Positions 51,895 through 59,666 of a stretch of DNA of 64,000 nt are shown here, in pieces. The notes under the pieces are model-generated. The model saw only the letters and a program-made list of their open reading frames with translations, did no database searches and was not told the DNA's origin. The translations under genes and the position numbers were made by a program. The stretch comes from Bacillota bacterium (GTDB lineage: Bacteria; Bacillota; Clostridia; Lachnospirales; Lachnospiraceae), in contig JAFAGA010000019.1 in assembly GCA_023423045.1 (NCBI GenBank), forward strand, positions 52,262 to 116,261, given 5' to 3'. Numbering within the stretch: the first letter of the stretch is position 1; each line of letters opens with the position of its first letter.

Positions 51895-51907
51895 GGATGA
51901 TGACCGG

Positions 51908-53026
51908 ATGTTGAAATTTAAGCAATATGATTTTAAACGATATAATATTCCTTTGCTCGTTGTAGTACTGCTGATGGGCGGGATAGGGACCTATTTAATC
52001 AAGCAGGTTCAGACAGAAGATGAAAATTTATTTATGAAGCAGGTATTTGGCTTAGCTGTGGGAATTGTCGGCGCATTAATATTATCCTTAATCGACTATC
52101 ATTTCATCTCGAGTTTTTATATCGTATTGTATGTAATAAACCTGGTACTGCTGGTTCTGGTAAAAACCATCGGAGTAAGCCACAACAATGCGCAGAGATG
52201 GTTAAAGCTGGGCCCCTTGCCGGAGTTCCAGCCATCGGAGCTGACGAAAATCATATTGATTATATTTGCCGCCAAGCTGTTTTCGGTACTGCGCGCCAAG
52301 ATTAATAATTTCTTCGCCCTGCTTCTTACCGTGATATCCATCGGATTACCCACCGGGTTGATCCTGATACAGACAAATTTATCCACCAGCCTGGTAATTA
52401 GCTTTATCTTTTTAATGATGATATTTGCAGCGGGACTGAAGTGGAGGGTAATCCTTCCTATCCTTGTGATAGGGCTCCCTGCCGTACTTGGACTTTTCTG
52501 GTATATTCAGCAGGATTATCAGATTCTGTTAAGGCCATACCAGCAGGAGCGGGTTCTTTCCTTCCTGAATCCGGAGGAATATGAATCCACGATGTTCCAG
52601 CAGGATAATTCCGTAAGCGCCATCGGATCGGGACAGCTTCACGGGAAGCTGTTTGACGCGGGAGATGATCGGAATTATGATATCATTCCCATCTCCGAAA
52701 GTGATTTTATCTTTTCTGTGGCGGGAGAGGAATTCGGCTTTATTGGCAGTTGCATTCTGTTGGGTCTGTATTCCGTTGTTATTTATATATGTATACAGAC
52801 CGCCAGGCAAGCGCCTGATTACATGGGGATGCTGATTGCGGTGGGAATTGCTTCAATGTTCACCTTTCAGGTATTTGTTAATATCGGGGTGGCAACAAAA
52901 TTATTGCCTAACACGGGTATTCCGTTGCCGTTTTTAAGTTATGGCTTAAGCTCCCTGCTCAGCGGCATGATGGGAGTTGGTATGATTCTTAATATTAGAT
53001 TACAGCCCAAAAGGACGAGAGGCTAG
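51908..53026 (+). CDS. rodA: SEDS peptidoglycan glycosyltransferase RodA
   Basis: A 372-residue protein with about ten membrane helices. SEDS motifs include NNAQRWLKLGPLPEFQPSELTK and ISESDFIFSVAGEEFG, in which Asp266 corresponds to the catalytic aspartate; GIPLPFLSYGLSSLLS lies near the end. It polymerises glycan strands with PBP2. Alternatives FtsW and SpoVE are less likely given the adjacent mre/mrdA genes. Confidence 0.94.
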   Translation: MLKFKQYDFKRYNIPLLVVVLLMGGIGTYLIKQVQTEDENLFMKQVFGLAVGIVGALILSLIDYHFISSFYIVLYVINLVLLVLVKTIGVSHNNAQRWLKLGPLPEFQPSELTKIILIIFAAKLFSVLRAKINNFFALLLTVISIGLPTGLILIQTNLSTSLVISFIFLMMIFAAGLKWRVILPILVIGLPAVLGLFWYIQQDYQILLRPYQQERVLSFLNPEEYESTMFQQDNSVSAIGSGQLHGKLFDAGDDRNYDIIPISESDFIFSVAGEEFGFIGSCILLGLYSVVIYICIQTARQAPDYMGMLIAVGIASMFTFQVFVNIGVATKLLPNTGIPLPFLSYGLSSLLSGMMGVGMILNIRLQPKRTRG

Positions 53027-53098
53027 TACGCTGCCCGGAGAAAGACGGGCTCGGACTGCTTACGAAAAGTCCTGCATTGTGGCAGAAGGGAGGCAAAT

Positions 53099-53497
53099 AT
53101 GAATATTGGTATGATTGCTCATGATTCTAAAAAGAAGCTCATGCAGAATTTTTGCATTGCTTACCGCGGTATTTTAAGCAAAAACACTTTATATGCAACC
53201 GGTACCACCGGACGTTTGATTGAGGAGGTAACCAATCTGACGGTTCATAAGTATCTGGCCGGCCATCTTGGCGGCGAGCAGCAGCTGGGATCTCAGATAG
53301 AGCATAATCAGATGGATCTGGTTATCTTTTTAAGAGATCCGTTAACTCCCAAGTCCCACGAACCGGATGTGAATAATATTTTTCAGTTATGTGACAAGCA
53401 TAATATTCCCCTGGCAACAAATCTCGCCACTGCCGAGCTGCTGGTAAAAGCGCTGGACCGTGGTGATTTGGATTGGAGAGAACTCTTTAAGACCTGA
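53099..53497 (+). CDS. mgsA: Methylglyoxal synthase
   Basis: A 132-residue enzyme that converts dihydroxyacetone phosphate to methylglyoxal and phosphate, a bypass used under phosphate limitation or sugar overload. Motifs: ATGTTGRLI (phosphate binding), GGEQQLGSQI, DLVIFLRDPL (catalytic Asp) and the His-Glu pair near HEPDVNN. AGGGAGG precedes the ATG. It often follows rodA in Lachnospiraceae. Confidence 0.96.
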   Translation: MNIGMIAHDSKKKLMQNFCIAYRGILSKNTLYATGTTGRLIEEVTNLTVHKYLAGHLGGEQQLGSQIEHNQMDLVIFLRDPLTPKSHEPDVNNIFQLCDKHNIPLATNLATAELLVKALDRGDLDWRELFKT

Positions 53498-53533
53498 TTT
53501 GATTGTTAAGATTTACAGGAGATGGTGTAGCTT

Positions 53534-54652
53534 ATGAGAAGAAGGCTGATTGCCGGTGCATGTATAGGCATGCTGATTTTGTCATTGGGCGGATGCCAGA
53601 GGGCCTCTGTGGATTATCTGGCCTTCCGGGACACAGCAGTATCCGCTGATTATTCTATTGATAACCGCTTAACCCAGGCCGGTTTTCTTGCAGAGAATCT
53701 GGCCATTGTCAGTGAGGAGGAAAATCAGGGGGAGGATGAGGAATTAACTTCCGGTGCCAGCCTCCTGATCAATACAACGGACAATAAGGTATTGTACGCA
53801 GATAGTGTGTATGACAGGCTCTATCCTGCCAGTCTGACTAAATTAATGACTGCTCTGGTGGTATTGAAGTACGGGGAATTGACAGATACTGTAACTGTCA
53901 GCTATGAAGCCTCTCATATCGCTGAGAGCGGGGTCAAGCTTTGCGGCTTTCGGGAGGGTGACATTATAGCTATGGATGCCCTGCTGAAATGCCTGCTGGT
54001 TTATTCCGGCAACGATGCAGCCATAGCCATTGCAGGCCATATCAGCGGAAGTGAAGAAGCCTTTGTCAAGCTGATGAATGAGGAAGTTAAGAAAATAGGG
54101 GCTGTTCATACTAATTATGTGAACTCCAGCGGCCTGCATGATGATAATCAGTATACCACGGCATATGATGTCTATCTTATGTTTCATGAATTAATGAAAT
54201 ATGATACCTTTCGCTCCATCATTGTGATGGATTCCTATACGGCAGTCTATCAGGACCAAACTGGTAATGCCAAGGAAAAAACCTTTAAAGCCACCAATTC
54301 CTACCTTCAGGGAGCAGCTTCTGTTCCGGAAGGGATTCAGATTATCGGAGGCAAGACCGGAACCACGCGTAAAGCGGGTAACTGCCTTGTGCTGCTGAGC
54401 AAAAATTCCGGTGGGAAAGAGTTTATCTCTGTTATATTAAAGGCTTCCGGCAGCGATGTGCTCTATTCCCAGATGTCACATCTGCTGACGCTTGTGGAGG
54501 CAGACGGAGCAGCCGGCGAGACGGCGGGTGGCGCAGATAACGGGAGTGAGGAAGAAACCACCGGGACGGCGGGCGAAGAAGCAGCCGAAACAGTTGGGGA
54601 AGCTGCTGCCGAAAACTCCGACGAACAAAGTACTGGCGAAGCTGCGGAGTAA
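53534..54652 (+). CDS. Lipoprotein D-alanyl-D-alanine carboxypeptidase
   Basis: A 372-residue class A D,D-carboxypeptidase (peptidase S11). Active-site motifs are Ser100-x-x-Lys103 (PASLTK), SGN at 158-160 and KTG at 274-276. The N-terminal signal ends in a lipobox, LGGC, with the lipidated cysteine at residue 21. It therefore seems anchored by lipid at the N-terminus instead of by a C-terminal amphipathic helix. The last 45 residues are a low-complexity Ala/Gly/Glu/Thr tail. It trims terminal D-Ala from stem peptides. lspA at 60818 would process it. Confidence 0.92.
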   Translation: MRRRLIAGACIGMLILSLGGCQRASVDYLAFRDTAVSADYSIDNRLTQAGFLAENLAIVSEEENQGEDEELTSGASLLINTTDNKVLYADSVYDRLYPASLTKLMTALVVLKYGELTDTVTVSYEASHIAESGVKLCGFREGDIIAMDALLKCLLVYSGNDAAIAIAGHISGSEEAFVKLMNEEVKKIGAVHTNYVNSSGLHDDNQYTTAYDVYLMFHELMKYDTFRSIIVMDSYTAVYQDQTGNAKEKTFKATNSYLQGAASVPEGIQIIGGKTGTTRKAGNCLVLLSKNSGGKEFISVILKASGSDVLYSQMSHLLTLVEADGAAGETAGGADNGSEEETTGTAGEEAAETVGEAAAENSDEQSTGEAAE

Positions 54653-54696
54653 GGATAATTTTAATAATAAAAAATCTCTAAATTGTGATTTTATAG

Positions 54697-54725
54697 TTGT
54701 TTTTCTCTGCCAATTGTACTATAAT
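54697..54725 (+). promoter_or_regulatory. Probable promoter of the small P-loop gene
   Basis: TTGTTT (54697-54702), 17-bp spacer, TATAAT (54720-54725). The -10 is perfect and the -35 matches 3 of 6. The leader is about 90 nt, and no terminator is visible after the preceding carboxypeptidase gene. Confidence 0.5.
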
Positions 54726-54819
54726 TGATTTATAAAATTTGGTTTTCAAGACAAATTGTACAATTCAATATCCGGCACCGCACATCTTACGTTGCGCCCA
54801 CAATAAGGAGGAGATTACA

Positions 54820-55239
54820 ATGATACAGATAATTTCAGGTGAAAAGGGTAAGGGCAAGACCAAAATCCTTATCGAAAAAGCAAACACCGAAGTGAGAGCT
54901 GCAAAAGGAAGCATTGTTTATCTTGACAAAAGCAACAAGCACATGTATGAATTGAGTAATAAGATCCGATTAGAAAATGTACGCGACTATTATATTGAAA
55001 ATCAAAGTGAGTTCATCGGTTTTATCTGTGGTATCATATCCGGTAATCATGATTTGCAGTCAATCTATCTGGATAGTTTCCTAAAAATAGCTTATGTTAA
55101 TAGTGAAAGTTTAGAAATGGTCTTCTCCAAATTAGAAAAAATATCAGAGGCATTCCATGTGGATTTCATTATCAGTATTTCCCTGAATGAGGATCAGCTG
55201 CCTGAGAATTATAAAAAGAACGTAATTGTCTCGTTATAA
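54820..55239 (+). CDS. Small P-loop ATPase-like protein of unknown function
   Basis: A 139-residue cytosolic protein with a Walker A motif at its start (MIQIISGEKGKGKTKILIE, G-x-x-G-x-G-K-T at residues 7-14). A hydrophobic strand (GSIVYLDKS) could be Walker B-like; later strands are SIYLDSFLKIAY and VDFIISISL. It is too short for most NTPase families. Similar Lachnospiraceae proteins are sometimes labelled twitching motility PilT, a name the sequence does not justify. AAGGAGGAG gives ATG 54820. No operon partner is clear; DUF378 downstream is on the other strand. Confidence 0.7.
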   Translation: MIQIISGEKGKGKTKILIEKANTEVRAAKGSIVYLDKSNKHMYELSNKIRLENVRDYYIENQSEFIGFICGIISGNHDLQSIYLDSFLKIAYVNSESLEMVFSKLEKISEAFHVDFIISISLNEDQLPENYKKNVIVSL

Positions 55240-55332
55240 GCCGTTAATGACATAGAATATAAATAGAAAGCTTGGAGAGTGGTTTAGGCTCTTGTGGGGC
55301 AAAAAGCATGAAACCGGCATTCTGTTCTTACG

Positions 55333-55407
55333 AACAACGAGTGGCACATATTGTGAGACTTCGTTGTTATACATAGGAGTGGTACGCGCTGCGTACCACT
55401 CGTTGTT
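55333..55407. other. Competing hairpins in the 3' region of the P-loop gene
   Basis: AACAACGAGTGG (55333-55344) can pair over 12 bp with CCACTCGTTGTT (55396-55407). Alternatively AACAACGA (55333-55340) can pair over 8 bp with TCGTTGTT (55361-55368) while GAGTGGTACGC (55377-55387) pairs over 11 bp with GCGTACCACTC (55391-55401). The two folds exclude each other. A terminator follows at 55414-55446. Confidence 0.6.
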
Positions 55408-55413
55408 TGATAA

Positions 55414-55446
55414 AGGAGCGCCGGATTACCCGCCGCTCCTGTTTTT
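55414..55446 (+). terminator. Terminator downstream of the P-loop gene
   Basis: AGGAGCG (55414-55420) pairs with CGCTCCT (55434-55440), with an inner GC-rich part, followed by GTTTTTG. It ends 7 nt before the stop of the convergent DUF378 gene and may also affect that transcript. Confidence 0.75.
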
Positions 55447-55452
55447 GGCCTA

Positions 55453-55650
55453 TTATTCGTTTCTAAGTCTTCCGAAGAAGCTTAGTGCGTACAGACCGGA
55501 TACACCGACTAAGGCATAAATGATTCTGGACACAATTGTCATGTCACCGAAAATCATCCTTACTAGATCGAAACTGAAGAATCCGATCAGGCCCCAATTT
55601 ATTGCACCGATTACCACAAGGATTAGTGCAATATAATCCAATGTTTTCAT
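55453..55650 (-). CDS. DUF378 small membrane protein
   Basis: A 65-residue protein with two membrane helices: MKTLDYIALILVVIGAINWGLIGFFSFDLV and VSRIIYALVGVSGLYALSFF. This is the complete DUF378 family (B. subtilis YuzA), of unknown function. On the minus strand AAGGAGG lies 6 nt before the ATG. It is one of only three minus-strand genes in the window. Confidence 0.92.
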   Translation of the reverse strand: MKTLDYIALILVVIGAINWGLIGFFSFDLVRMIFGDMTIVSRIIYALVGVSGLYALSFFGRLRNE

Positions 55651-55951
55651 AAAGAACCTCCTTCATGACTTTAATGTAATTCAAAGCTCTATGTATCCCT
55701 TAAGAATGCAGATACAAAGAGAAAACTCTCTTTTCATATAATAACCTATTTTTTTACTTTTATTCATGTCCCTATTTGAATTGCATTTTCACGGATTAAA
55801 TCTTTGTTACGATTTTACTACTAAATTTTATGGAAAAACAGGATAAGGGGCTTTAAAAATTCTTAAAAAGTAAGTATAATGTTATAAGTGATGCCTGTCC
55901 GGATAACCTTTGGCGGACATTCATTCAATAGCCGTAACAGGAGGATTTTTC
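55651..55951. other. Divergent intergenic region DUF378 / HlyD-like gene
   Basis: About 300 bp, AT-rich. For the + strand gene there is TATAAT at 55875-55880 with a weak TTTAAA at 55852-55857 (17-bp spacer). A short stem GAGAAAACTCTC lies at 55719-55730. The minus-strand promoter is not obvious. No gene is seen. Confidence 0.45.
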
Positions 55952-57340
55952 TTGAGCGACAATAATAAGGTTGTTAAATTCAAAAAGAGGAAAAGTATAA
56001 ACATTGGTGTGATTGTATTTCTGATTTTATTCGTATACATCGCCATCAATGTCTATATTTATTTTACAAAGGAACAGCTCTCGATCTATGAAGTGCATGA
56101 GGGCTCTACCGCGGTTGACAATCGAATATTGGCACTCATTGTGAGAGAAGAACAGATTGTAACCTCAGACCAGGCCGGGTATGTTTCCTATTACCAGAAG
56201 GAAGGCGCCAGGGTTGCGAAAAGCGCCGCCGTATATTCTCTTGATGACAGCGGCCGAATGATTGATGTATTGGAAGCCGGTGATGTTCCTATTACCATGT
56301 CAAAGAAGGATAGCGCCGAACTGCTTCATACCATTAAGAATTTCCGCAATACCTTTTCTGATGAAAAATTCAGCCGGGTATACGACTTTAAGGAGGATGC
56401 CCAGAGTACCGTGCTGGATATTCTGAATACTACAATGCTTCTTAATGAAAAAACACTGAGGGAGGAGACCGGACAAGCTTTTTCCTATCAGATGGTCAGG
56501 AGCCCCCAAAGCGGAATTGTAAGCTACTATACCGACGGATATGAAGGTGTTACGCCGGAGAATGTATCCGCGGAGCTGTTTAATACAGAAGCTTATGCTA
56601 AGACAGGCCTTCGGACTACAAGCATGATTGACCTTAATACTCCGGTATACAAGCTGATCACCTCGGAGCAATGGAATCTGGTTCTTCCCCTTACGCAGGA
56701 CCAGTATGAGAGGCTTCAGGATAAAGAGCAGATCCGGTTTACTATTTTAGAGGATAATTTTGATATGACCGCCGCGCTTACGCTGACACAAAGAAATTCC
56801 CAGTATTATGCTCAGCTTAGCCTGAACCGATATCTTTCCAATTACCTGAGTGATCGTTTTCTGGAAATCGAGCTGAATTTTGATGCGGTAGAGGGGTTAA
56901 AGATCCCTCTGAGCTCTATTATAGATAAGGATTTCTATCTGGTTCCCCTGGAATATCTCTCTAAAGGAGCAGATAGCACACAGTCCGGTTTGATTGTTGA
57001 AAGCTATGATGAAAAAAGCGGAGAAGCAAAATATAATTTTACTGCCACGGATATCTATTATCAGGATGAGGCATACGCCTATGTGGATACGGAACAGTTT
57101 GCCCCCGGCACCTATATTCATTCGCCTCTGGAAGGCCAGCGCTACACCCTGGGGCCGACCAACAAGCTGACCGGAGTATATAATGTCAATCTGGGCTACG
57201 CCGTATTTAAACGAATAGAGCTTCTGTATCAGAATGAGGAATATGCCATCGTCAGTGACCATACGGAGAAGGGGCTATCCGCTTATGACCAGATTGCATT
57301 GGATGGGAAAACAGCCGTAGATCAGGCGATTATTTATTAA
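55952..57340 (+). CDS. HlyD-like membrane protein of the sepF locus
   Basis: A 462-residue protein with a charged N-terminus (KFKKRKS), one membrane helix (about residues 18-40) and an outer region. It begins like a membrane-fusion adaptor (TAVDNRILALIVREEQIVTSDQAGYVSYYQKEGARVAKSAAVYSLD, a lipoyl-like half domain). A second half occurs near LRTTSMIDLNTPVYKLIT. The start is TTG 55952 with AGGAGG 7 nt upstream. No ABC transporter partner is next to it; it precedes yggS-sepF-ylmH, so a role in division or envelope is possible (inference). Confidence 0.75.
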   Translation: MSDNNKVVKFKKRKSINIGVIVFLILFVYIAINVYIYFTKEQLSIYEVHEGSTAVDNRILALIVREEQIVTSDQAGYVSYYQKEGARVAKSAAVYSLDDSGRMIDVLEAGDVPITMSKKDSAELLHTIKNFRNTFSDEKFSRVYDFKEDAQSTVLDILNTTMLLNEKTLREETGQAFSYQMVRSPQSGIVSYYTDGYEGVTPENVSAELFNTEAYAKTGLRTTSMIDLNTPVYKLITSEQWNLVLPLTQDQYERLQDKEQIRFTILEDNFDMTAALTLTQRNSQYYAQLSLNRYLSNYLSDRFLEIELNFDAVEGLKIPLSSIIDKDFYLVPLEYLSKGADSTQSGLIVESYDEKSGEAKYNFTATDIYYQDEAYAYVDTEQFAPGTYIHSPLEGQRYTLGPTNKLTGVYNVNLGYAVFKRIELLYQNEEYAIVSDHTEKGLSAYDQIALDGKTAVDQAIIY

Positions 57341-57397
57341 CAGTTTCGCAGCATGCAAGTCTGCGTGAATACATATACCGGAATGGAGGACAATAGG

Positions 57398-58174
57398 ATG
57401 AAGGACAATGGAATGAAAGACAATATTGCTCAAATCGAAGAGCGCATTTTGGCGGCTTGTGAAAGAAGCGGCAGAGACCGCTCGGAGGTCATCCTGATCG
57501 CCGTAAGTAAAACCAAGCCGAATGAGATGCTGTTGGAGGCCTATGCGAATGGTATGCGGCATTTTGGCGAGAATAAAGTACAGGAGTTGGTTCAAAAACA
57601 GGAGGATTTAAACGGAAGTTTTTCGGAACCGGTTCATTGGCATCTGATTGGGCATCTTCAGCGCAATAAGGTTAAATATATTGTTGACGGGACAGAATTG
57701 ATCCATTCCGTTGATTCTCTTCGCTTGGCACAGCAGATTGAAGAGGATGCCGCCAAGAAGGAAGTGGTCTGTGATGTACTGATCGAAGTGAATATTGCAA
57801 ATGAGGATACCAAATACGGTGTAAAGCCGGAAGAGACAGAAAAATTGGTAAAAGAGCTTCTGGCCCTTCCTCATATACGGGTACGGGGCCTGATGACAGT
57901 AGCACCTTATGTAGAAAATCCGGAAAAAAACAGGAAGCATTTTAAGAATTTGCGACAATTATATGTTGACATAAAATCAAAAAACACCGATAATATTGGT
58001 AATGGAAACATTTCCAATATCGATACTTCCCATTGTTGCATAGGACTGGAGCAGTTTAATATTCTTTCCATGGGCATGACAGGAGATTTTGAGGTAGCTA
58101 TCGAAGAGGGTGCAACAATGGTCCGTGTTGGGACAGGCATCTTCGGTGAGCGGGATTATTCTATTCGAGGATAG
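57398..58174 (+). CDS. YggS/PLPBP family PLP-binding protein
   Basis: A 258-residue alanine-racemase-fold protein that maintains PLP balance. The PLP lysine is in LIAVSKTKP; GENKVQEL, HLIGHLQRNK, VNIANEDTKYG and MGMTGDFEVAIEEGATMVRVGTGIFG are family motifs. A short Asn/Ile-rich insertion (SKNTDNIGNGNISNIDTSHCC) precedes the last motif. GGAGG at 57386-57390 favours ATG 57398 over ATG 57353. It is conserved upstream of sepF in Firmicutes. Confidence 0.93.
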   Translation: MKDNGMKDNIAQIEERILAACERSGRDRSEVILIAVSKTKPNEMLLEAYANGMRHFGENKVQELVQKQEDLNGSFSEPVHWHLIGHLQRNKVKYIVDGTELIHSVDSLRLAQQIEEDAAKKEVVCDVLIEVNIANEDTKYGVKPEETEKLVKELLALPHIRVRGLMTVAPYVENPEKNRKHFKNLRQLYVDIKSKNTDNIGNGNISNIDTSHCCIGLEQFNILSMGMTGDFEVAIEEGATMVRVGTGIFGERDYSIRG

Positions 58175-58218
58175 CGAATGCTTTATGCCGCAAGGCGGCT
58201 GGATGGAGGTATAGACGG

Positions 58219-58791
58219 ATGTCTAATATTTTTAAAAACTTTTTAAATTCAATGAAATTGACAGAAGACGAAGATGACTACGAGGATTATCTGGAGGAGG
58301 AAGCAGAGAAGGTGCAAAAGCGTGCACTTAGGGCGGAGCGCAGAGAAGCAAAGAATGAGAAGTATGCGGAGCCTCCCAAGAGCCAGTCGCTATCTGCTAT
58401 GCCGGCACCGGTTGCAGGTGATTTCAAGAAGGAGAAGACCGCCAAAGTGGAGCGGAACGGTATCAGTAAGGTAGTGCCGATCCGGACTACCACCAGAGGG
58501 TTGGAGGTATGTATTATGAAGCCTACTTCCTTTGAAGATTCCCAGGAGATCTGCGACATGCTTTTAACCGGAAGGGCAACTGTAATCAATCTGGAAGGCT
58601 TTGATGATAAATTAGCCCAGAGAACCATGGATTTTATCTCCGGTTCGGTATATGCTATTAACGGAAAGCTTCATCGAATCTCCAATGCCATCTTTATTGT
58701 ATCTCCTGATACGGTGGACATCTCCGGTGACTATCTTGATTTAATACAGGAAAGCGGTTTTGAGCCGCCGACCTTCCACTCCAAATTTTAG
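58219..58791 (+). CDS. sepF: Cell division protein SepF
   Basis: A 190-residue FtsZ-associated protein. The N-terminal MSNIFKNFLNSMKL forms the membrane-binding amphipathic helix. A charged linker follows, and the C-terminal domain contains RGLEVCIMKPTSFEDSQEICDMLLTGRATVINLEGFDDKLAQRTMDFISGSVYAING. It tethers Z-rings to the membrane. GGAGG precedes the start; it ends 3 nt before ylmH. Confidence 0.96.
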   Translation: MSNIFKNFLNSMKLTEDEDDYEDYLEEEAEKVQKRALRAERREAKNEKYAEPPKSQSLSAMPAPVAGDFKKEKTAKVERNGISKVVPIRTTTRGLEVCIMKPTSFEDSQEICDMLLTGRATVINLEGFDDKLAQRTMDFISGSVYAINGKLHRISNAIFIVSPDTVDISGDYLDLIQESGFEPPTFHSKF

Positions 58792-58794
58792 GCC

Positions 58795-59568
58795 ATGATG
58801 AATTCGGATAAGGAAGAACAATTATTACGGCGAAGGCTTGCGGACCTGGCGAATACCGCTTATAACCGCGGAATATGTGTGTTCTCGGATTACTTGAATC
58901 TGTATGAGCAAAACCTGTTTCTGCGTTTTAAAAATGAACTGCCAAGGATAAAGTATTTTACTTGCGGAGGTTTTCAGGAAGCCGAGAGAAAAATACTTTG
59001 TTTTTGTGGAAACGATCAGATAGAGACAGTCGAGGAAGTCAGTTTTCCGATTACCTGTATCAAGGTTACTCCTGTCAATCAACGCTTTAGTGATGATCTG
59101 AACCATCGTGACTTCCTGGGAGCGGTACTGAACCTTGGAATTGACCGTGGTAAAGTGGGAGATATCCTGATTATATCAAACGAAGGATTCATATTCGCCC
59201 ATAATTCCATCAGTCAGTTTATCGCCGAGAATTTGACCAAAATCAGACATACAATGGTCAGTACCGGTATACTGGAGCAGCAGGACTTTCATTATGAGCC
59301 TCGCTACACTTTAGTTACCGGAACTGTTTCCTCCGTCCGGCTGGATAGTATTCTGGCAGTAGCTTTTCATAGCTCCCGAAGCAGTTTAAGCGGATTAATC
59401 GAAGGCGGAAAGGTATTTGTAAACGGTAAGGAAGTGTTGTCCAACAGCTTTAGCCTGAAGGAGAGGGATGTGGTATCGGTGCGCGGCCTGGGTAAGTTCC
59501 TCTATGAAGGCACATCATATCAGACGAAAAAAGGCAGATACAGCGTTAAAATATTGTTATATTCTTGA
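58795..59568 (+). CDS. YlmH family S4-domain RNA-binding protein
   Basis: A 257-residue protein. The N-terminal half has HRDFLGAVLNLGIDRGKVGDI, typical of YlmH. A C-terminal S4 domain (SVRLDSILAVAFHSSRSSLSGLIEGGKVFVNGKEV) binds RNA. YlmH homologues act on stalled 50S-peptidyl-tRNA complexes in rescue pathways. The start has no strong Shine-Dalgarno, consistent with coupling to sepF; the second ATG at 58798 is an alternative. Confidence 0.92.
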   Translation: MMNSDKEEQLLRRRLADLANTAYNRGICVFSDYLNLYEQNLFLRFKNELPRIKYFTCGGFQEAERKILCFCGNDQIETVEEVSFPITCIKVTPVNQRFSDDLNHRDFLGAVLNLGIDRGKVGDILIISNEGFIFAHNSISQFIAENLTKIRHTMVSTGILEQQDFHYEPRYTLVTGTVSSVRLDSILAVAFHSSRSSLSGLIEGGKVFVNGKEVLSNSFSLKERDVVSVRGLGKFLYEGTSYQTKKGRYSVKILLYS

Positions 59569-59582
59569 ATTTTTAAGAGGAT

Positions 59583-59627
59583 AGCATAACCTCGTCTTAT
59601 CCTATGATGCGGTTATGCTTTATTTTT
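59583..59627 (+). terminator. Terminator after ylmH
   Basis: AGCATAACC (59583-59591) pairs perfectly with GGTTATGCT (59611-59619), followed by TTATTTTTCC. It begins 14 nt after the stop and closes the yggS-sepF-ylmH unit. Confidence 0.8.
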
Positions 59628-59666
59628 CCATCTTTACTTAAACTTCTACGAAAGGGAACAAATGAT

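Noticed and set aside
55292..55519. 75-codon plus-strand frame downstream of the P-loop gene
   Set aside because: It covers the competing hairpins and terminator and overlaps the DUF378 gene; no Shine-Dalgarno or family.
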